Below are positions 1-9,800 of a stretch of 64,000 bases of DNA, one piece after another (position 1 is the stretch's first letter; each line of letters begins with the position of its first letter). The stretch is from contig JAJPHR010000061.1 of NCBI GenBank assembly GCA_021325145.1, positions 62,001-126,000 of the forward strand, given 5' to 3'. The position numbers were made by a program, and so were the translations under genes. This DNA comes from Verrucomicrobiota bacterium (GTDB taxonomy: Bacteria; Verrucomicrobiota; Verrucomicrobiia; Limisphaerales; Pedosphaeraceae). Under the pieces are notes generated by a model. It had not been told where the DNA came from. It was given only the letters and a program-made list of their open reading frames with translations, and did no database searches.

Positions 1-2037
1 GCCCGTGTTCGTCACTTCAACCAAGGCTCGCGTCGAACCGCCGCGGTGAATTTTTTGTTTGGTCAACCGCAGCCGTTTGAATGCATAGCTCGTGTAACTT
101 AAACCGAACCCGAACGGATACAGCGGCGACACGTCATCAAATAAGTAGCCGCGCCGCGCGGACGGTTTGTGATTGTAAAATGCCGGCAAGTGTCCGGCGG
201 AACGCGGGATGGTGATCGGCAGCTTGCCACTCGGATTGTAATCACCGAACAAGACATCCGCGACCGCCCGTCCCGTTTCCTGGCCCAAATACCAGCATTC
301 AAAAATGACCGGGACATGCTGGCTCAGATAGTTGATCGAAAGCGGCCGCCCGTTGAACAGCAGGACGATCACGGGCTTGCCCGTCGCGAGCATCGCTTTG
401 ACCAACTCTTCCTGCCGCCCCAGCAAGTCGAGGCTCGGGCGGTCCCCCAGATGAGTTCGAGACCACGCCTCGCGCGAGGTTTGTTCGTTGCCGCCAATGG
501 CCAGTACGATCACATCCGCTTGTTGTGCGACCTGCACCGCTTCCTGGATTTGCCGGCGGTCCTCGTCCGGATCGCTAGGCGTTACCGGATCCTGGTTCCA
601 GGAGCCGCCCGTGGTAATCTTACAACCTTCGGCATACGGCACGGTCACCCGGTCACCCACTTTCGAACGAATCCCATCCAGCACCGACGTGTAGTATTTG
701 GGCCGCCCACTGTAACCACCGAGCAACTGGCGGTCTGCATTCGGTCCGATGACAGCGACTGACTTGATCCGGCGCGGATCGAGTGGCGCAATGCCGCCTT
801 CATTCTTCAACAAGGTGATGGTTTCACGCGCGCCTTGCAGCGCGAGCTCACGGTTTGCCGGACAACCGACAAATTGCTCCGCCTCGGCCGGATCCACGTA
901 AGGATCGTCAAAGAGGCCCAACTTGAATTTGTAATACAGCATCGGCGCGACCAGCTCGTCCAATTCCGATTCCGCCAGCGCGGCTTTGCGCACGAGTTCA
1001 ACGAGATGCAGGTAACAATCCGGTTCGGGTAATTCGATGTTCACGCCGGCCTTGACGGCGAGCAGCGCCGCCGCCTTTTTGTCCGCTGCCACGCGATGGC
1101 CGTGCGTATCGGGCCGGTCGCTTAGCTCCCAGATCGCGTAATAATCCGAAACCACAAAACCCTTGAAACCCCATTCCTTCCGCAGCACGTCACGCAGCAG
1201 CCATTCGCTGGCATGCGACGGCACGCCGTCAATTTCGTTGTACGACGCCATGACGCTCGCCACGCCGCCCTTTTGAACCGCCTCTTTGAACGGTTGCAAA
1301 AACACTTCCCGCAGCACGCGCATGGAAACTTCCGTCGGCGCGCAATTCATGCCGGCTTCCGGCTGGCCGTGCGCCGCAAAATGTTTGAGCGTGGCAAGAA
1401 CGCGTTTTTTGTCCTTGAACAAGCCGTCGCCCTGGAACCCTCGAACTGCCGCCAGACCGAGTTCCGTCACCAAGTAGGGGTCTTCGCCGTACGTCTCCTC
1501 CACGCGTCCCCAACGCGGGTCGCGCGCCACGTCCACCACGGGTGTCAGGGCCTGGTGTGTGCCACGCAGCCGCGCCTCCGCCGCAGTCATCGTATACAGA
1601 GCCTCGACCAACCCCGGGTTGAAGGTCGCCCCAAGCCCGATGGGTTGTGGAAAGCTCGTGCCATCAATCGCCGCCTGGCCATGAAGACATTCCTCGTGAA
1701 ACAGGACGGGAATTCCAAGCCGCGAATTTTCGAGAAAGAATTTTTGAATGCTGTTCGTCAACTCCGCCATGCCACGCGCATCCTTGCCTTTGCCGGCGTC
1801 GCTGGGGCGGCCGACCTGCCCCAAGCCGTGCCCTTTTTTGAAATGGGCCCGGGCTTTTTTCAAATCGAAATTTCCCTCGGCGTCCAGCAGCGTCTCGGCC
1901 TTCTTCTGCCAGACGCACATCATTTGCGCGGCTTTTTCTTCAAGCGTCATCCGGGCCAGCAGGTCTTTCACCCGGCGGGATGGGGAGTGGGAGGGACTTT
2001 TGTAAATCGGCCGGCTGCCGGTCTGGAGCTTTTTCAT
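1..2037 (-). CDS. Glycoside hydrolase family 3 (beta-xylosidase/beta-glucosidase), C-terminus cut by window edge
   Basis: The reading frame is open from an ATG at 2037 to the left edge, 679 codons with no stop, so the 3' end is missing. The translation has the GH3 order: an early LLARMTLEEKAAQMM segment, HEECLHGQ, a DPRWGRVEETYGEDPYL region, LKHFAAHGQPE, and the nucleophile segment GFVVSDYYAI with Asp at about residue 298. A GH3 C-terminal domain (IALGGNEQTSREAWSRTH-like) follows, and the last visible residues look like the start of a fibronectin-III-like domain. GH3 enzymes remove terminal beta-linked sugars from oligosaccharides. The neighbouring GH30, GH115 and CE15 genes make beta-xylosidase the likelier activity, but the sequence does not separate xylose from glucose specificity. 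No clear signal peptide is visible at this start. Confidence 0.93.
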   Translation of the reverse strand, partial: MKKLQTGSRPIYKSPSHSPSRRVKDLLARMTLEEKAAQMMCVWQKKAETLLDAEGNFDLKKARAHFKKGHGLGQVGRPSDAGKGKDARGMAELTNSIQKFFLENSRLGIPVLFHEECLHGQAAIDGTSFPQPIGLGATFNPGLVEALYTMTAAEARLRGTHQALTPVVDVARDPRWGRVEETYGEDPYLVTELGLAAVRGFQGDGLFKDKKRVLATLKHFAAHGQPEAGMNCAPTEVSMRVLREVFLQPFKEAVQKGGVASVMASYNEIDGVPSHASEWLLRDVLRKEWGFKGFVVSDYYAIWELSDRPDTHGHRVAADKKAAALLAVKAGVNIELPEPDCYLHLVELVRKAALAESELDELVAPMLYYKFKLGLFDDPYVDPAEAEQFVGCPANRELALQGARETITLLKNEGGIAPLDPRRIKSVAVIGPNADRQLLGGYSGRPKYYTSVLDGIRSKVGDRVTVPYAEGCKITTGGSWNQDPVTPSDPDEDRRQIQEAVQVAQQADVIVLAIGGNEQTSREAWSRTHLGDRPSLDLLGRQEELVKAMLATGKPVIVLLFNGRPLSINYLSQHVPVIFECWYLGQETGRAVADVLFGDYNPSGKLPITIPRSAGHLPAFYNHKPSARRGYLFDDVSPLYPFGFGLSYTSYAFKRLRLTKQKIHRGGSTRALVEVTNTG

Positions 2038-2251
2038 GTCGCTAATTATAAGGGCCTTTGCGACTCCGCATAAAGTCGAATCAGGTCGGCATTCCGTTGC
2101 TGCAACAACCAACGCCGTTGCAATATCTCAATCGTATTCGAGTCCCGGAATGGACGATCCTATGAATTTCATGGAGAATGCTCCAAACTCACTCTTTCCT
2201 TCTTGCGGTCACGCTGGTTGCGAGGCATGAAAGGTTCAACGTCAGTTCAGC

Positions 2252-3010
2252 ATGACAAATCCATTTACGCTTGAGGGGGAAACGGCCCTCATTACCGGCG
2301 GAGGCAGCGGGATCGGCTTGAGCATCGCCGCTTGCTTCGTCCAGGCGGGTGCTCGCGCGGTTCTCGTTGGACGACGTTCTGATCCTCTCGAACGAGCGGC
2401 AAAAAAGCTTGGTAAGTCCGCCACATTCGTCGCCCATGACATCACCGAGCTCGACGAGGCGGAGGCTTTGATCCAGGAAGCCTCCCGGCGCGCCGGCCCG
2501 ATTTCCATACTGGTCAACAATGCCGGCATCCACCTTAAGAAAGCCGCCGCCGATACCACTACCGCTGAATTCAACTCCGTGCTCCAGACGCACGTGGTCG
2601 CCGCGTTCAGTCTCACGCGCGCTGTGCTCCCCGGCATGACTGAACGGCGGCACGGCAGCATTTTGTTCACGGCATCCATGGCCTCGCTCTTCGGCATCCC
2701 GCTCGTGGTCGCCTACTCTGCCGCCAAAGCTGCCTACCTCGGCATGGTCCGCTCCCTGGCGACTGAGGTTTCGCCTCATGGCGTGCGCGTGAACGCCATT
2801 GCTCCCGGTTGGATTGAGTCCGACATGATGCGGAAGGCCCTCGATAGCGACACTGGCCGCACCAAGAAAATTCTGGGTCGCACCCCGATGAATCGCTTTG
2901 GCACCGGTGAAGACGTAGGCTTCGCGGCGACTTACCTCTGCTCACCGGCAGCGCGCTTCGTCACCGGTGTTGTGCTTCCGGTGGATGGGGGTGCCAGCAT
3001 AGGCTTTTGA
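2252..3010 (+). CDS. SDR-family oxidoreductase, candidate sugar-acid (fructuronate/gluconate-type) dehydrogenase
   Basis: A 252-residue classical short-chain dehydrogenase. The NAD(P)-binding motif TGGGSGIG is near residue 16, NNAG near residue 90, and the catalytic pair is in YSAAK near residue 152. The end, [14 protein letters not shown], is typical of the family. The closest overall look is to gluconate 5-dehydrogenase/KduD-type enzymes. Bacillus UxuB (D-mannonate oxidoreductase) is also an SDR, and this locus carries uxuA and glucuronate-releasing enzymes. Fructuronate reductase is therefore a reasonable guess, but it rests on context only. It lies between the divergent GH3 gene and the two ROK regulators. 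No strong Shine-Dalgarno sequence precedes the ATG. Confidence 0.9.
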   Translation: MTNPFTLEGETALITGGGSGIGLSIAACFVQAGARAVLVGRRSDPLERAAKKLGKSATFVAHDITELDEAEALIQEASRRAGPISILVNNAGIHLKKAAADTTTAEFNSVLQTHVVAAFSLTRAVLPGMTERRHGSILFTASMASLFGIPLVVAYSAAKAAYLGMVRSLATEVSPHGVRVNAIAPGWIESDMMRKALDSDTGRTKKILGRTPMNRFGTGEDVGFAATYLCSPAARFVTGVVLPVDGGASIGF

Positions 3011-3235
3011 AGCCAGCGAATTTTCAAAAACCATCCGTTAATAGAAAGAATATTAAAACCACTCCGGCTTCCGACCGCGCCCAGAACGGACGCCGGGCGA
3101 GGAGCTTCCGTGATCCCTTAAATCCCGCTCAAATCTCCAGTATGTTTATCGGTGCGTTTCACGGCCAATACTCCGACCTGGTGAAGCTTATTCGGCGGCA
3201 GTTGTGCCTTGTTGCAAATTACGTATAACACGGTA

Positions 3236-3254
3236 TTGTTTCGGCCGAGAACAA
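3236..3254. promoter_or_regulatory. Palindromic candidate operator before the first ROK regulator
   Basis: An 8-bp perfect palindrome TCGGCCGA (3241-3248) is flanked by TTGTT on the left and, after one extra G, AACAA on the right. It ends 12 bases before the chosen GTG. NagC/Mlc-type ROK regulators bind AT-flanked sites with TTCG/CGAA cores, so autoregulation is plausible. It is a candidate only. Confidence 0.35.
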
Positions 3255-3266
3255 AATCCAAAGTTC

Positions 3267-4478
3267 GTGCGGAAAATTGATCTGAGTCATTTTCAGGTAG
3301 CGACGAGTGGGACCGCGAGGGACATCAATCGGCGCATCCTGCTGAATTTGGTACGGCGGCATCAGCCTATTTCCCGCGCCGGCCTCGCCCGCCAGTCTGG
3401 TTTGCAGCGCAGCACTGTTTCCGCGATTGCCGAGCAACTCATCGCCGAACATTGGGTGGTCGAGGGGGCAACCGGCCATTTGCCGCGTGGGCGCAAACCC
3501 ACGTTTTTGCATCTCAATTCGGATCGCGCCGGCATTATCGGCGTGGATATTGGCCCTGTTTCAACCGTAATAGCGGTTGCCAGCCTGGACATGGAATTTG
3601 CGGCGCAGGAGAGCATGGCGACCGGAAGCGACGCCGCGGATTTCATTGCACGCCTGGGCCGCCGCATCAAAGATTTGATGCGTGCCCACCCAAAAGGTTC
3701 CTACGAAGGCATTGGCGTTTGCGTTCCTGGCCGCGTGGAGGTTTCATCCCAACGCCTGACGTTCGCGCCCAACCTGGGCTGGAAGGAACTGGATTTGAAA
3801 ACGCCCCTCGAACGCGCCACCGGATTGCCGGTGGAGTTGGAGAACGCCGCCAATGCCTGCGCCCTGGCCGAACTGTGGTCCGGGCGCCACCCGGAAGACG
3901 TCGGCAATCTGGTCGCGGTGACCGTCTCCGATGAGATCGGAGTGGGCATGATTTTGAACGGCCAATTGGTTCGGGGTTCCACCGGCGTGGCCGGCGAATT
4001 CGGGCATGTGGCGCTGATTAACGACGGCCCCCAATGCCGCTGCGGCAATCGCGGTTGCTGGGAAGTGCTCGCCTCCAATTCCGCGGCCGTTCGATGCTAC
4101 AGCCAGAACATTTCGGTGCGAAAGGGAGAGGTCGGCTCAAAGAGCGCCATGGCCACTGTAGCTTTCGGCGATTTGTTGCGGTTGGTGGAACAAGGGTCTC
4201 CCAAGGCTTGCGAAACCCTCGATCAAATGGCCCATTATCTTGGCCTGGGGATTGCCATGTTGATAACCGGGTTGGCTCCGGATGTTCTGGTTGTAGTCGG
4301 AGAAGTAAGCCGGGCCTGGAAGCGGGTGGGCCCGATTGTTCTCGACGTGGTCAACCGCCGCTCCCGCACCCGGGCCGGCACGCGGATTCTCCCCAGTGAT
4401 CCCGAATCGCCAGCCCGGCTGCGCGGCACGATCGCGTTAGTGTTGCAAAAGCACCTGGGTGCGCCGTTTGTGGCGTGA
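3267..4478 (+). CDS. ROK-family transcriptional regulator (NagC/XylR type), copy 1
   Basis: Residues about 15-75 form a winged helix-turn-helix (HQPISRAGLARQSG, then a recognition helix with QRSTVSAIAEQL). A ROK sugar-binding domain follows with a VDIGPVST phosphate-loop relic, the EFGHV segment and the zinc motif CRCGNRGCWE. The NDAN-type motif of ROK sugar kinases reads ENAANACAL, so the catalytic Asp is Ala and kinase activity is unlikely. The GTG at 3267 is preferred over the upstream ATG at 3204 because the protein then begins VRKIDLSHFQVATS, matching its paralogue at 4762 (MRKIDLNNFRVATS). It probably senses a sugar or oligosaccharide and represses the xylan genes around it. It is one of two tandem paralogues. 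Confidence 0.92.
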   Translation: MRKIDLSHFQVATSGTARDINRRILLNLVRRHQPISRAGLARQSGLQRSTVSAIAEQLIAEHWVVEGATGHLPRGRKPTFLHLNSDRAGIIGVDIGPVSTVIAVASLDMEFAAQESMATGSDAADFIARLGRRIKDLMRAHPKGSYEGIGVCVPGRVEVSSQRLTFAPNLGWKELDLKTPLERATGLPVELENAANACALAELWSGRHPEDVGNLVAVTVSDEIGVGMILNGQLVRGSTGVAGEFGHVALINDGPQCRCGNRGCWEVLASNSAAVRCYSQNISVRKGEVGSKSAMATVAFGDLLRLVEQGSPKACETLDQMAHYLGLGIAMLITGLAPDVLVVVGEVSRAWKRVGPIVLDVVNRRSRTRAGTRILPSDPESPARLRGTIALVLQKHLGAPFVA

Positions 4479-4715
4479 GGCGGTGCAAACACCAAACACC
4501 AGGAAATTCCGAACCTCAATGGTGTCAGATTGCCAAAGTCGCAAGACCGCATTTTTAGTTCCATTGAGCTGAGGTATTTCCACGCTGACTTCCAGGCTTA
4601 AAGATTGATATTTTTCTGGTGTTTCGATCCTGGTATTTGGTGCTTCTTTAAACCGCCACGTTTCTTGCCGATCGCCTTTGAAAAAAATTTCAAAAAACCA
4701 CTGGACAAGGTTTCT
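4479..4715. repeat. Intergenic stretch with inverted CACCAAA-CACCAGG phrases
   Basis: The spacer between the two ROK genes holds ACCAAACACCAGG at 4491-4503 and its near-perfect inverse CCTGGTATTTGGT at 4629-4641. A further CTGGTGTTTCG lies just before the second arm. A related string of TTGGTG and GGTGTTT units occurs at about 56125-56152. These phrases look like a dispersed low-complexity intergenic repeat rather than a gene; no supported ORF lies here. Confidence 0.5.
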
Positions 4716-4741
4716 TTTTCGGATATAGTTCGAACCGAAAA
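4716..4741. promoter_or_regulatory. Inverted repeat before the second ROK regulator
   Basis: TTTTCGG (4716-4722) and CCGAAAA (4735-4741) form a perfect 7-bp inverted repeat, with TTCGAA in the spacer, 20 bases before the TTG start. The TTCG/CGAA character fits NagC/Mlc-like operators, and the position resembles that of the palindrome before copy 1. Confidence 0.4.
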
Positions 4742-4761
4742 CTAATTACCCCTGTCGCACT

Positions 4762-5976
4762 TTGCGCAAAATTGATCTCAACAATTTTCGCGTCGCCACG
4801 AGCGAAACCGTTCGTGACATCAATTGCCGTATTGTGCTGAACCTGGTGCGGAAGCATCAACCGATCTCACGCGCTGATCTCACGCGCCATTCCGGATTGC
4901 AGCGCAGCACGGTTTCGGCCATTACCGAGCAACTGCTCGGCAACCGCTGGTTGAGGGAAGGCGCGCTCGGCCAGTTGCCGCGCGGCAGAAAACCCACGTT
5001 TCTGCACCTCAACGAAGACCGCGCCGGCATTGTCGGAATCAGCTTGCGCCCAACGATTACGCATTTGGCGCTTGCCAATCTCGAGGGGCGTTTTCTGGCG
5101 GAGGACTCGCTGCCAACACCGGCCACACCCGAGGAATTCGTAAAACAGGTCAGCCAGCGAATTCGCAGCTTCACCAAAGAACGGCCGCACATGGCTTATG
5201 AAGGAATCGGCGTGAGCCTGCCGGGACGCGCTGATCTGCCAGGGCAACGGTTTGTCTTTGCCCCGAACCTCGCCTGGAAGCTTGAAGATCTAAAGGCGCG
5301 ACTCGAACGCGCAACGAACCTGCCCGTGGACCTCGAAAACGCGGCCAATGCCTGCGCGCTTTCTGAGTTTTGGTTCGGCGGGCACACCGAGCAAGTGCGC
5401 AATCTGGTTGCGGTGACCGTTTCCGAAGGCATCGGTGTCGGCCTGATTCTCAATGGACAGTTGGTGCGCGGCGCGGCGGGATTGGCCGGCGAGTTTGGGC
5501 ATGTCGCCTTGACCGAGGAGGGGCCAATTTGCAGTTGTGGCAACCAGGGTTGCTGGGAAGTTTATGCTTCTAATTCAGCGGCCCTTCGCTATTACGCAGA
5601 GGCCAAAGCTTCCCCCCGCAACAAGTCCGCCCATCATAAAAAACAGGCAGAATTGGCCAATTTTGAGCATCTTTTGCAACTTGCCGGCCAGGGTGATGCC
5701 TCAGCTCTGGAAGCGCTGGATCGGATGGCCAATTTTTTGGGTCAGGGCCTGGCCATGCTCGTGAGCGGCTTTGCGCCCGAGGTCATCGTGGTAGTGGGAG
5801 AAGTAACGCGCATGTGGGATCGCGTGGGTCCGGTTGTTTCGGCAGTGGTGAAACAGCGGTCCTTTACTCACGCGACAACCAGGATCATGCCTTGCGGGCT
5901 AGCTCCGCAGCCGCGATTGCGCGGCATCATCGCCATGGTGCTGCAGAAACATTTTGGCGCCCCGACCATTGCCTGA
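4762..5976 (+). CDS. ROK-family transcriptional regulator (NagC/XylR type), copy 2
   Basis: A 404-residue paralogue of the preceding gene, co-linear throughout. The winged helix has HQPISRADLTRHSGLQRST near residues 33-52, and the zinc motif reads CSCGNQGCWE. The kinase-type phosphate loop is further degraded (GISLRPTITHLAL in place of GVDIGPVST), and the NDAN motif is again ENAANACAL, so this is a sensor-repressor and not a kinase. The start is TTG. It shares the arrangement and the palindrome-bearing upstream region of copy 1, so the pair arose by tandem duplication and may respond to two related xylan-derived ligands. That last point is an inference. Confidence 0.92.
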   Translation: MRKIDLNNFRVATSETVRDINCRIVLNLVRKHQPISRADLTRHSGLQRSTVSAITEQLLGNRWLREGALGQLPRGRKPTFLHLNEDRAGIVGISLRPTITHLALANLEGRFLAEDSLPTPATPEEFVKQVSQRIRSFTKERPHMAYEGIGVSLPGRADLPGQRFVFAPNLAWKLEDLKARLERATNLPVDLENAANACALSEFWFGGHTEQVRNLVAVTVSEGIGVGLILNGQLVRGAAGLAGEFGHVALTEEGPICSCGNQGCWEVYASNSAALRYYAEAKASPRNKSAHHKKQAELANFEHLLQLAGQGDASALEALDRMANFLGQGLAMLVSGFAPEVIVVVGEVTRMWDRVGPVVSAVVKQRSFTHATTRIMPCGLAPQPRLRGIIAMVLQKHFGAPTIA

Positions 5977-6026
5977 TTTTGACGTATGAAACCCCTTTTA
6001 AACCCTGATTTTGGCGATTTTGTTGT

Positions 6027-6581
6027 ATGGTCGAACTAATCACGCCTTTGATCCAAGCTGAGAACACCGGCTCGCGCCCGCCGGAGCCGGGATTGCCCCA
6101 GGTAATGACCGGGATGCACTGCCGCAGTGGCATGCAAAATGGCCGCACCTCCGGCACTCGAAAGGCCGCCTGGCGGCCCAGTGACCGGGATGCGCTCGAA
6201 AAAATTGAGCGGAGCATCGCCTACATGCGGCAGAACCTTTGCCAATCCTTGCAGGTGGCGCGGCTGGCGGCGCTGGTGAACGTCTCCTCGTCCCATTACT
6301 TCGCGCTGTTCAAGCGCCATACCGGCTCCGCGCCGATAGATTATTTCATTCGTCTGCGCATGGACCACGCCCGTCGGCTGCTGGACACGACTCCCCTGAG
6401 TGTGAAAGGAGTGGCGGCGGCGCTGGGCTACGATGACCCGTTCTATTTCTCCAGGCTGTTCAAGTCAGTCAACCACATTGCTCCCAGTGATTACCGCCTC
6501 ATGTCACCGTCGGCGAAAGAATCCTTGCGAACAAAAACAGCCAGCCATTCGACAGAAAGGGATTTGCATCATGCCGGATAA
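6027..6581 (+). CDS. AraC-family transcriptional regulator (DNA-binding domain only)
   Basis: A 184-residue protein whose residues about 55-155 make the double helix-turn-helix of AraC/XylS proteins: LARLAALV-type first helix with SSSHYFALFKRHTG, then GVAAALGYDDPFYFSRLFK and PSDYR. The first 50 residues have no recognisable ligand-binding domain and the exact start is uncertain, so this is either a compact AraC protein like SoxS/MarA or one that lost its sensor. It lies after the ROK pair and before the surface-protein genes in the same direction, which makes it a candidate activator of that run. Confidence 0.87.
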   Translation: MVELITPLIQAENTGSRPPEPGLPQVMTGMHCRSGMQNGRTSGTRKAAWRPSDRDALEKIERSIAYMRQNLCQSLQVARLAALVNVSSSHYFALFKRHTGSAPIDYFIRLRMDHARRLLDTTPLSVKGVAAALGYDDPFYFSRLFKSVNHIAPSDYRLMSPSAKESLRTKTASHSTERDLHHAG

Positions 6582-6854
6582 ATTTCTCGGATTTGCGGAC
6601 GGCCATGTGGTTCAACACAGTTTGAGCCAAATTCAGTTCCAGCACGCAGGCGATGGCAGCGGTATTTGTTGCTTCTACTAACCGCCTGGTCCTGCTCCCC
6701 ATCAACAACACTAAATCTCAACAACCACCACAAGAACAGAACAGCACCCAAACCTATGAACTCCTATCACCAACCAAGAGCGCTGGCTCTTTCCGGCAAT
6801 AAGGTCCTGGTCGGTTTGCCGCCGGCCCGGCCGCTCATTGAAAGTTTACAGCGT
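6582..6854. other. Leader region with a G-poor A/C-rich stretch
   Basis: No supported gene. Bases about 6701-6755 are rich in A and C and poor in G (CAACAACAC and CCACCACAAGAAC units), the look of an unstructured mRNA leader for the large protein that follows. An in-frame ATG at 6756 directly after this stretch is an alternative start for that protein. Confidence 0.4.
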
Positions 6855-9800
6855 ATGGAAATTAGATTCACAAGGCTCAAATTCCTCATTCTCGCCTTGT
6901 GCGGCGCCTTCACAACGGTGGCTGCCTTTGGCCAGGTTACATATACCTTCTCGAGTACCAATGGAGCAGACATCGGTCTCGCCGTCAGTTGGACTCCCAA
7001 TGGTTTGCCCAGCGGGGCCTCGCAGGATAACGCCCAATGGGACGGTCTCACCGCTGGGAATCTGGTCCTTAACTATAACACCGGCTGGGGCAATAGCGGT
7101 TTCGGCACATCCGGCATAAATATAATCTGCACGACGAATCAAGCCGGTTCGGTGACGATTACCTCGTCCGGAAACTCCCCGGCCGCCGGCATTTTCGGAA
7201 TTACCAACAACAGCCCCAGCGGAACACTGAGAATAGGGGATAACACTTCACATTCCTTGAATCTTGCCACGCGACCGGGAAATGCCGGGACCATTCACGG
7301 TTTTGTCAACAATTCAACCAGCGCGGCCATCATGGACTCAAGCGTGATATGGGTGGCCGGCGGCGGCGTTGCCTGCGTGATGGACTTTGGTGGAACGGGA
7401 GATTGGATTGTCAACCATAACCTTAGGGACAACAACAGCGGCGCCGGCCCAATCTCCGTCAACTGGGAGGGGCCAGGCACGATGACCTGGAGTCCGGGCG
7501 GCGTTTTCCTTTCCAGCGACCCCCTCGGTCCCATCACCATCAACGGCGGCACCGTCGTTCTAAAAGGAGCCGGCCTTTGTCAGAGTTTTTCTGGCCAGGC
7601 AGCAGGCAATAATACCATCACAAACAATGGGACTGCGCTGAAATACGATGCCGTTGGGATTTCGGATAACATTTCGCGCGCCATTCGCGGCACCGGCACA
7701 CTGCAGGTAAACAACGGAACACTCACGCTTTCGGGCGCCAACACTTATACCGGCACCACGCTCCTCAGCGGAGGCGAGCTGATCGTCGGCGTCGCCGAGA
7801 ACTTCGGAACTTCCGGCCCGCTGGGTGTCGGCGGCACGATTTCATTCACCGGTGGCACGCTGGGATTCAACGCGGTAAACACCTACGATTACTCTCCGCG
7901 CTTCGACACGAATGCCAACCAGGCGTATCGGTTTGACACTGCGGGGCTAAGCGTGTTGTTGACGAATGACCTTTCCAGCAGCGGCGGCACACTCACCAAG
8001 CTCGGCTCGGGCACGCTCACGCTTTCCGGCACGTGTTCTTACAGCGGATTGACTGCCGTCGGCGCCGGCAAATTGGTGTTCCAAGGCTCGAAGACCGGCT
8101 CCGGAAATATTACGGTGAGCAATAGCACGACGCTAAGCGTTGCTCAGGGCGGCGCGCAAATGACGCCGGCCACTCTCACGGTGGGAACGAGTTCCAGCGC
8201 CATTTTGGAATTCAACAACGTCAATAATACGGGGACGGCGGCAATTTTGGCGGGCACCATCTCAGCCGGCGGCACGATTACCGTCAATGTCACCAGTGGC
8301 TCGTTCACGATTGGCCAGAGCTATCCCCTGTTTTCGTGGACCGGCGGCCCGGCTCCGGCCGTCACGCTGGGAACCTTGACCGGCGCGGTTGGCAACCTCT
8401 CGACCAACGGGAATACGATTCAACTGAATGTCACTTCGCTGGCGTTTCTCTGGACCGGCGTGAACAACGGCAATTGGGATACGAGCACACCGAACAACTG
8501 GAAGGTCAACGGCGTTGCGCAATCATTCGCCAATGGCGGCACGGCTTTGTTTGATGACAGCGCCACCGGGCAGACCAACGTGACTCTCAATTCCCCTGTT
8601 TCTCCAGCAAGCGTCACGGTGAACAGCAGCACTAAGACATACAGCATTACCTCGAGCGGAGCCAACGTCATTGGAGGAGCCGGCAGCCTGACCAAAAACG
8701 GCAACAGCGTCCTCACCCTGTCCGGCGGCGTCAACACCTACAGCGGCCCGACGATCCTCAGCGGCGGCACCTTGAGCGTCAGCGCGCTGGCCAACGGCGG
8801 TTCAGCCAGTGACATCGGGGCGGCAAGCAGCAGCGCCGCAAATCTGGTGTTCAACGGCGGCGCGTTGCAATACACCAATGGCGGCACGGTAAGCAGTGAT
8901 CACTCGTTCACGCTCGGCACCGCCGGAGGCACGATTGACGCCTCGGGTTTCGGCGCGTTGGCCCTGAACAACAGCGGTTCAGTCGCCTTAAGCGGCAGCG
9001 GCGCGCGCGTGCTCACTTTGACCGGCAGCCTGACGGATACCAACACGCTCGCCGCGGTGCTCTCTGACAACGGCGGCCCGACTTCGCTGACAAAGAATGG
9101 GACGGGCACATGGGTTTTAACCGGAAACAATACGAATTCCGGCACGGTAACGATTGCCGCCGGGACGTTGCAAGTCGGCACGGGTGGCGCAAGTGGTTCT
9201 CTTGGTACCGGCAATGTCGTTGACAACGGCATTCTCGACTTCAACGTCTCCGGCACTCTGACCATCGGCACCATTAGCGGCAGCGGTTCGCTTATCAACG
9301 ATGGCAGCGGCACGCTGATTCTTCCTGGTAACAACATCTATGCCGGCGGCACTACGATTAACAACGGCACGGTACAAGTTGGAACCGGCGGCGCCACCGG
9401 TCAGTTGGACAGCATTGCCAATATAGCCAATAACGGCACAATCATCTTCAACAGCACGAGCGACTCAACCATAAGCGGTGTCATCAGCGGAACGGGACAA
9501 TTGATCAAACGAGGTTCCGGCCTGCTGAAGTTCATCGGTAATAACACTTACACCGGCACTACGACCGTTGACTCCGGGGCCCAGTTGCAGCTTACCCAGG
9601 GCAACACCGGCCAAAACGCCAGTCCCGCCATCATTAACAACGGCACGGTCATTACGATGCGCCAGGACAACAGTGTCTTCACCTACGCCGGCAATATCAG
9701 CGGAACGGGTTCATTAGTGGTGGAAGTTAGCAACGGAAACGCTGGCGATTCGACGCTTACTGGCTCGAACACTTATACCGGCGGCACGTACATCCTCGGC

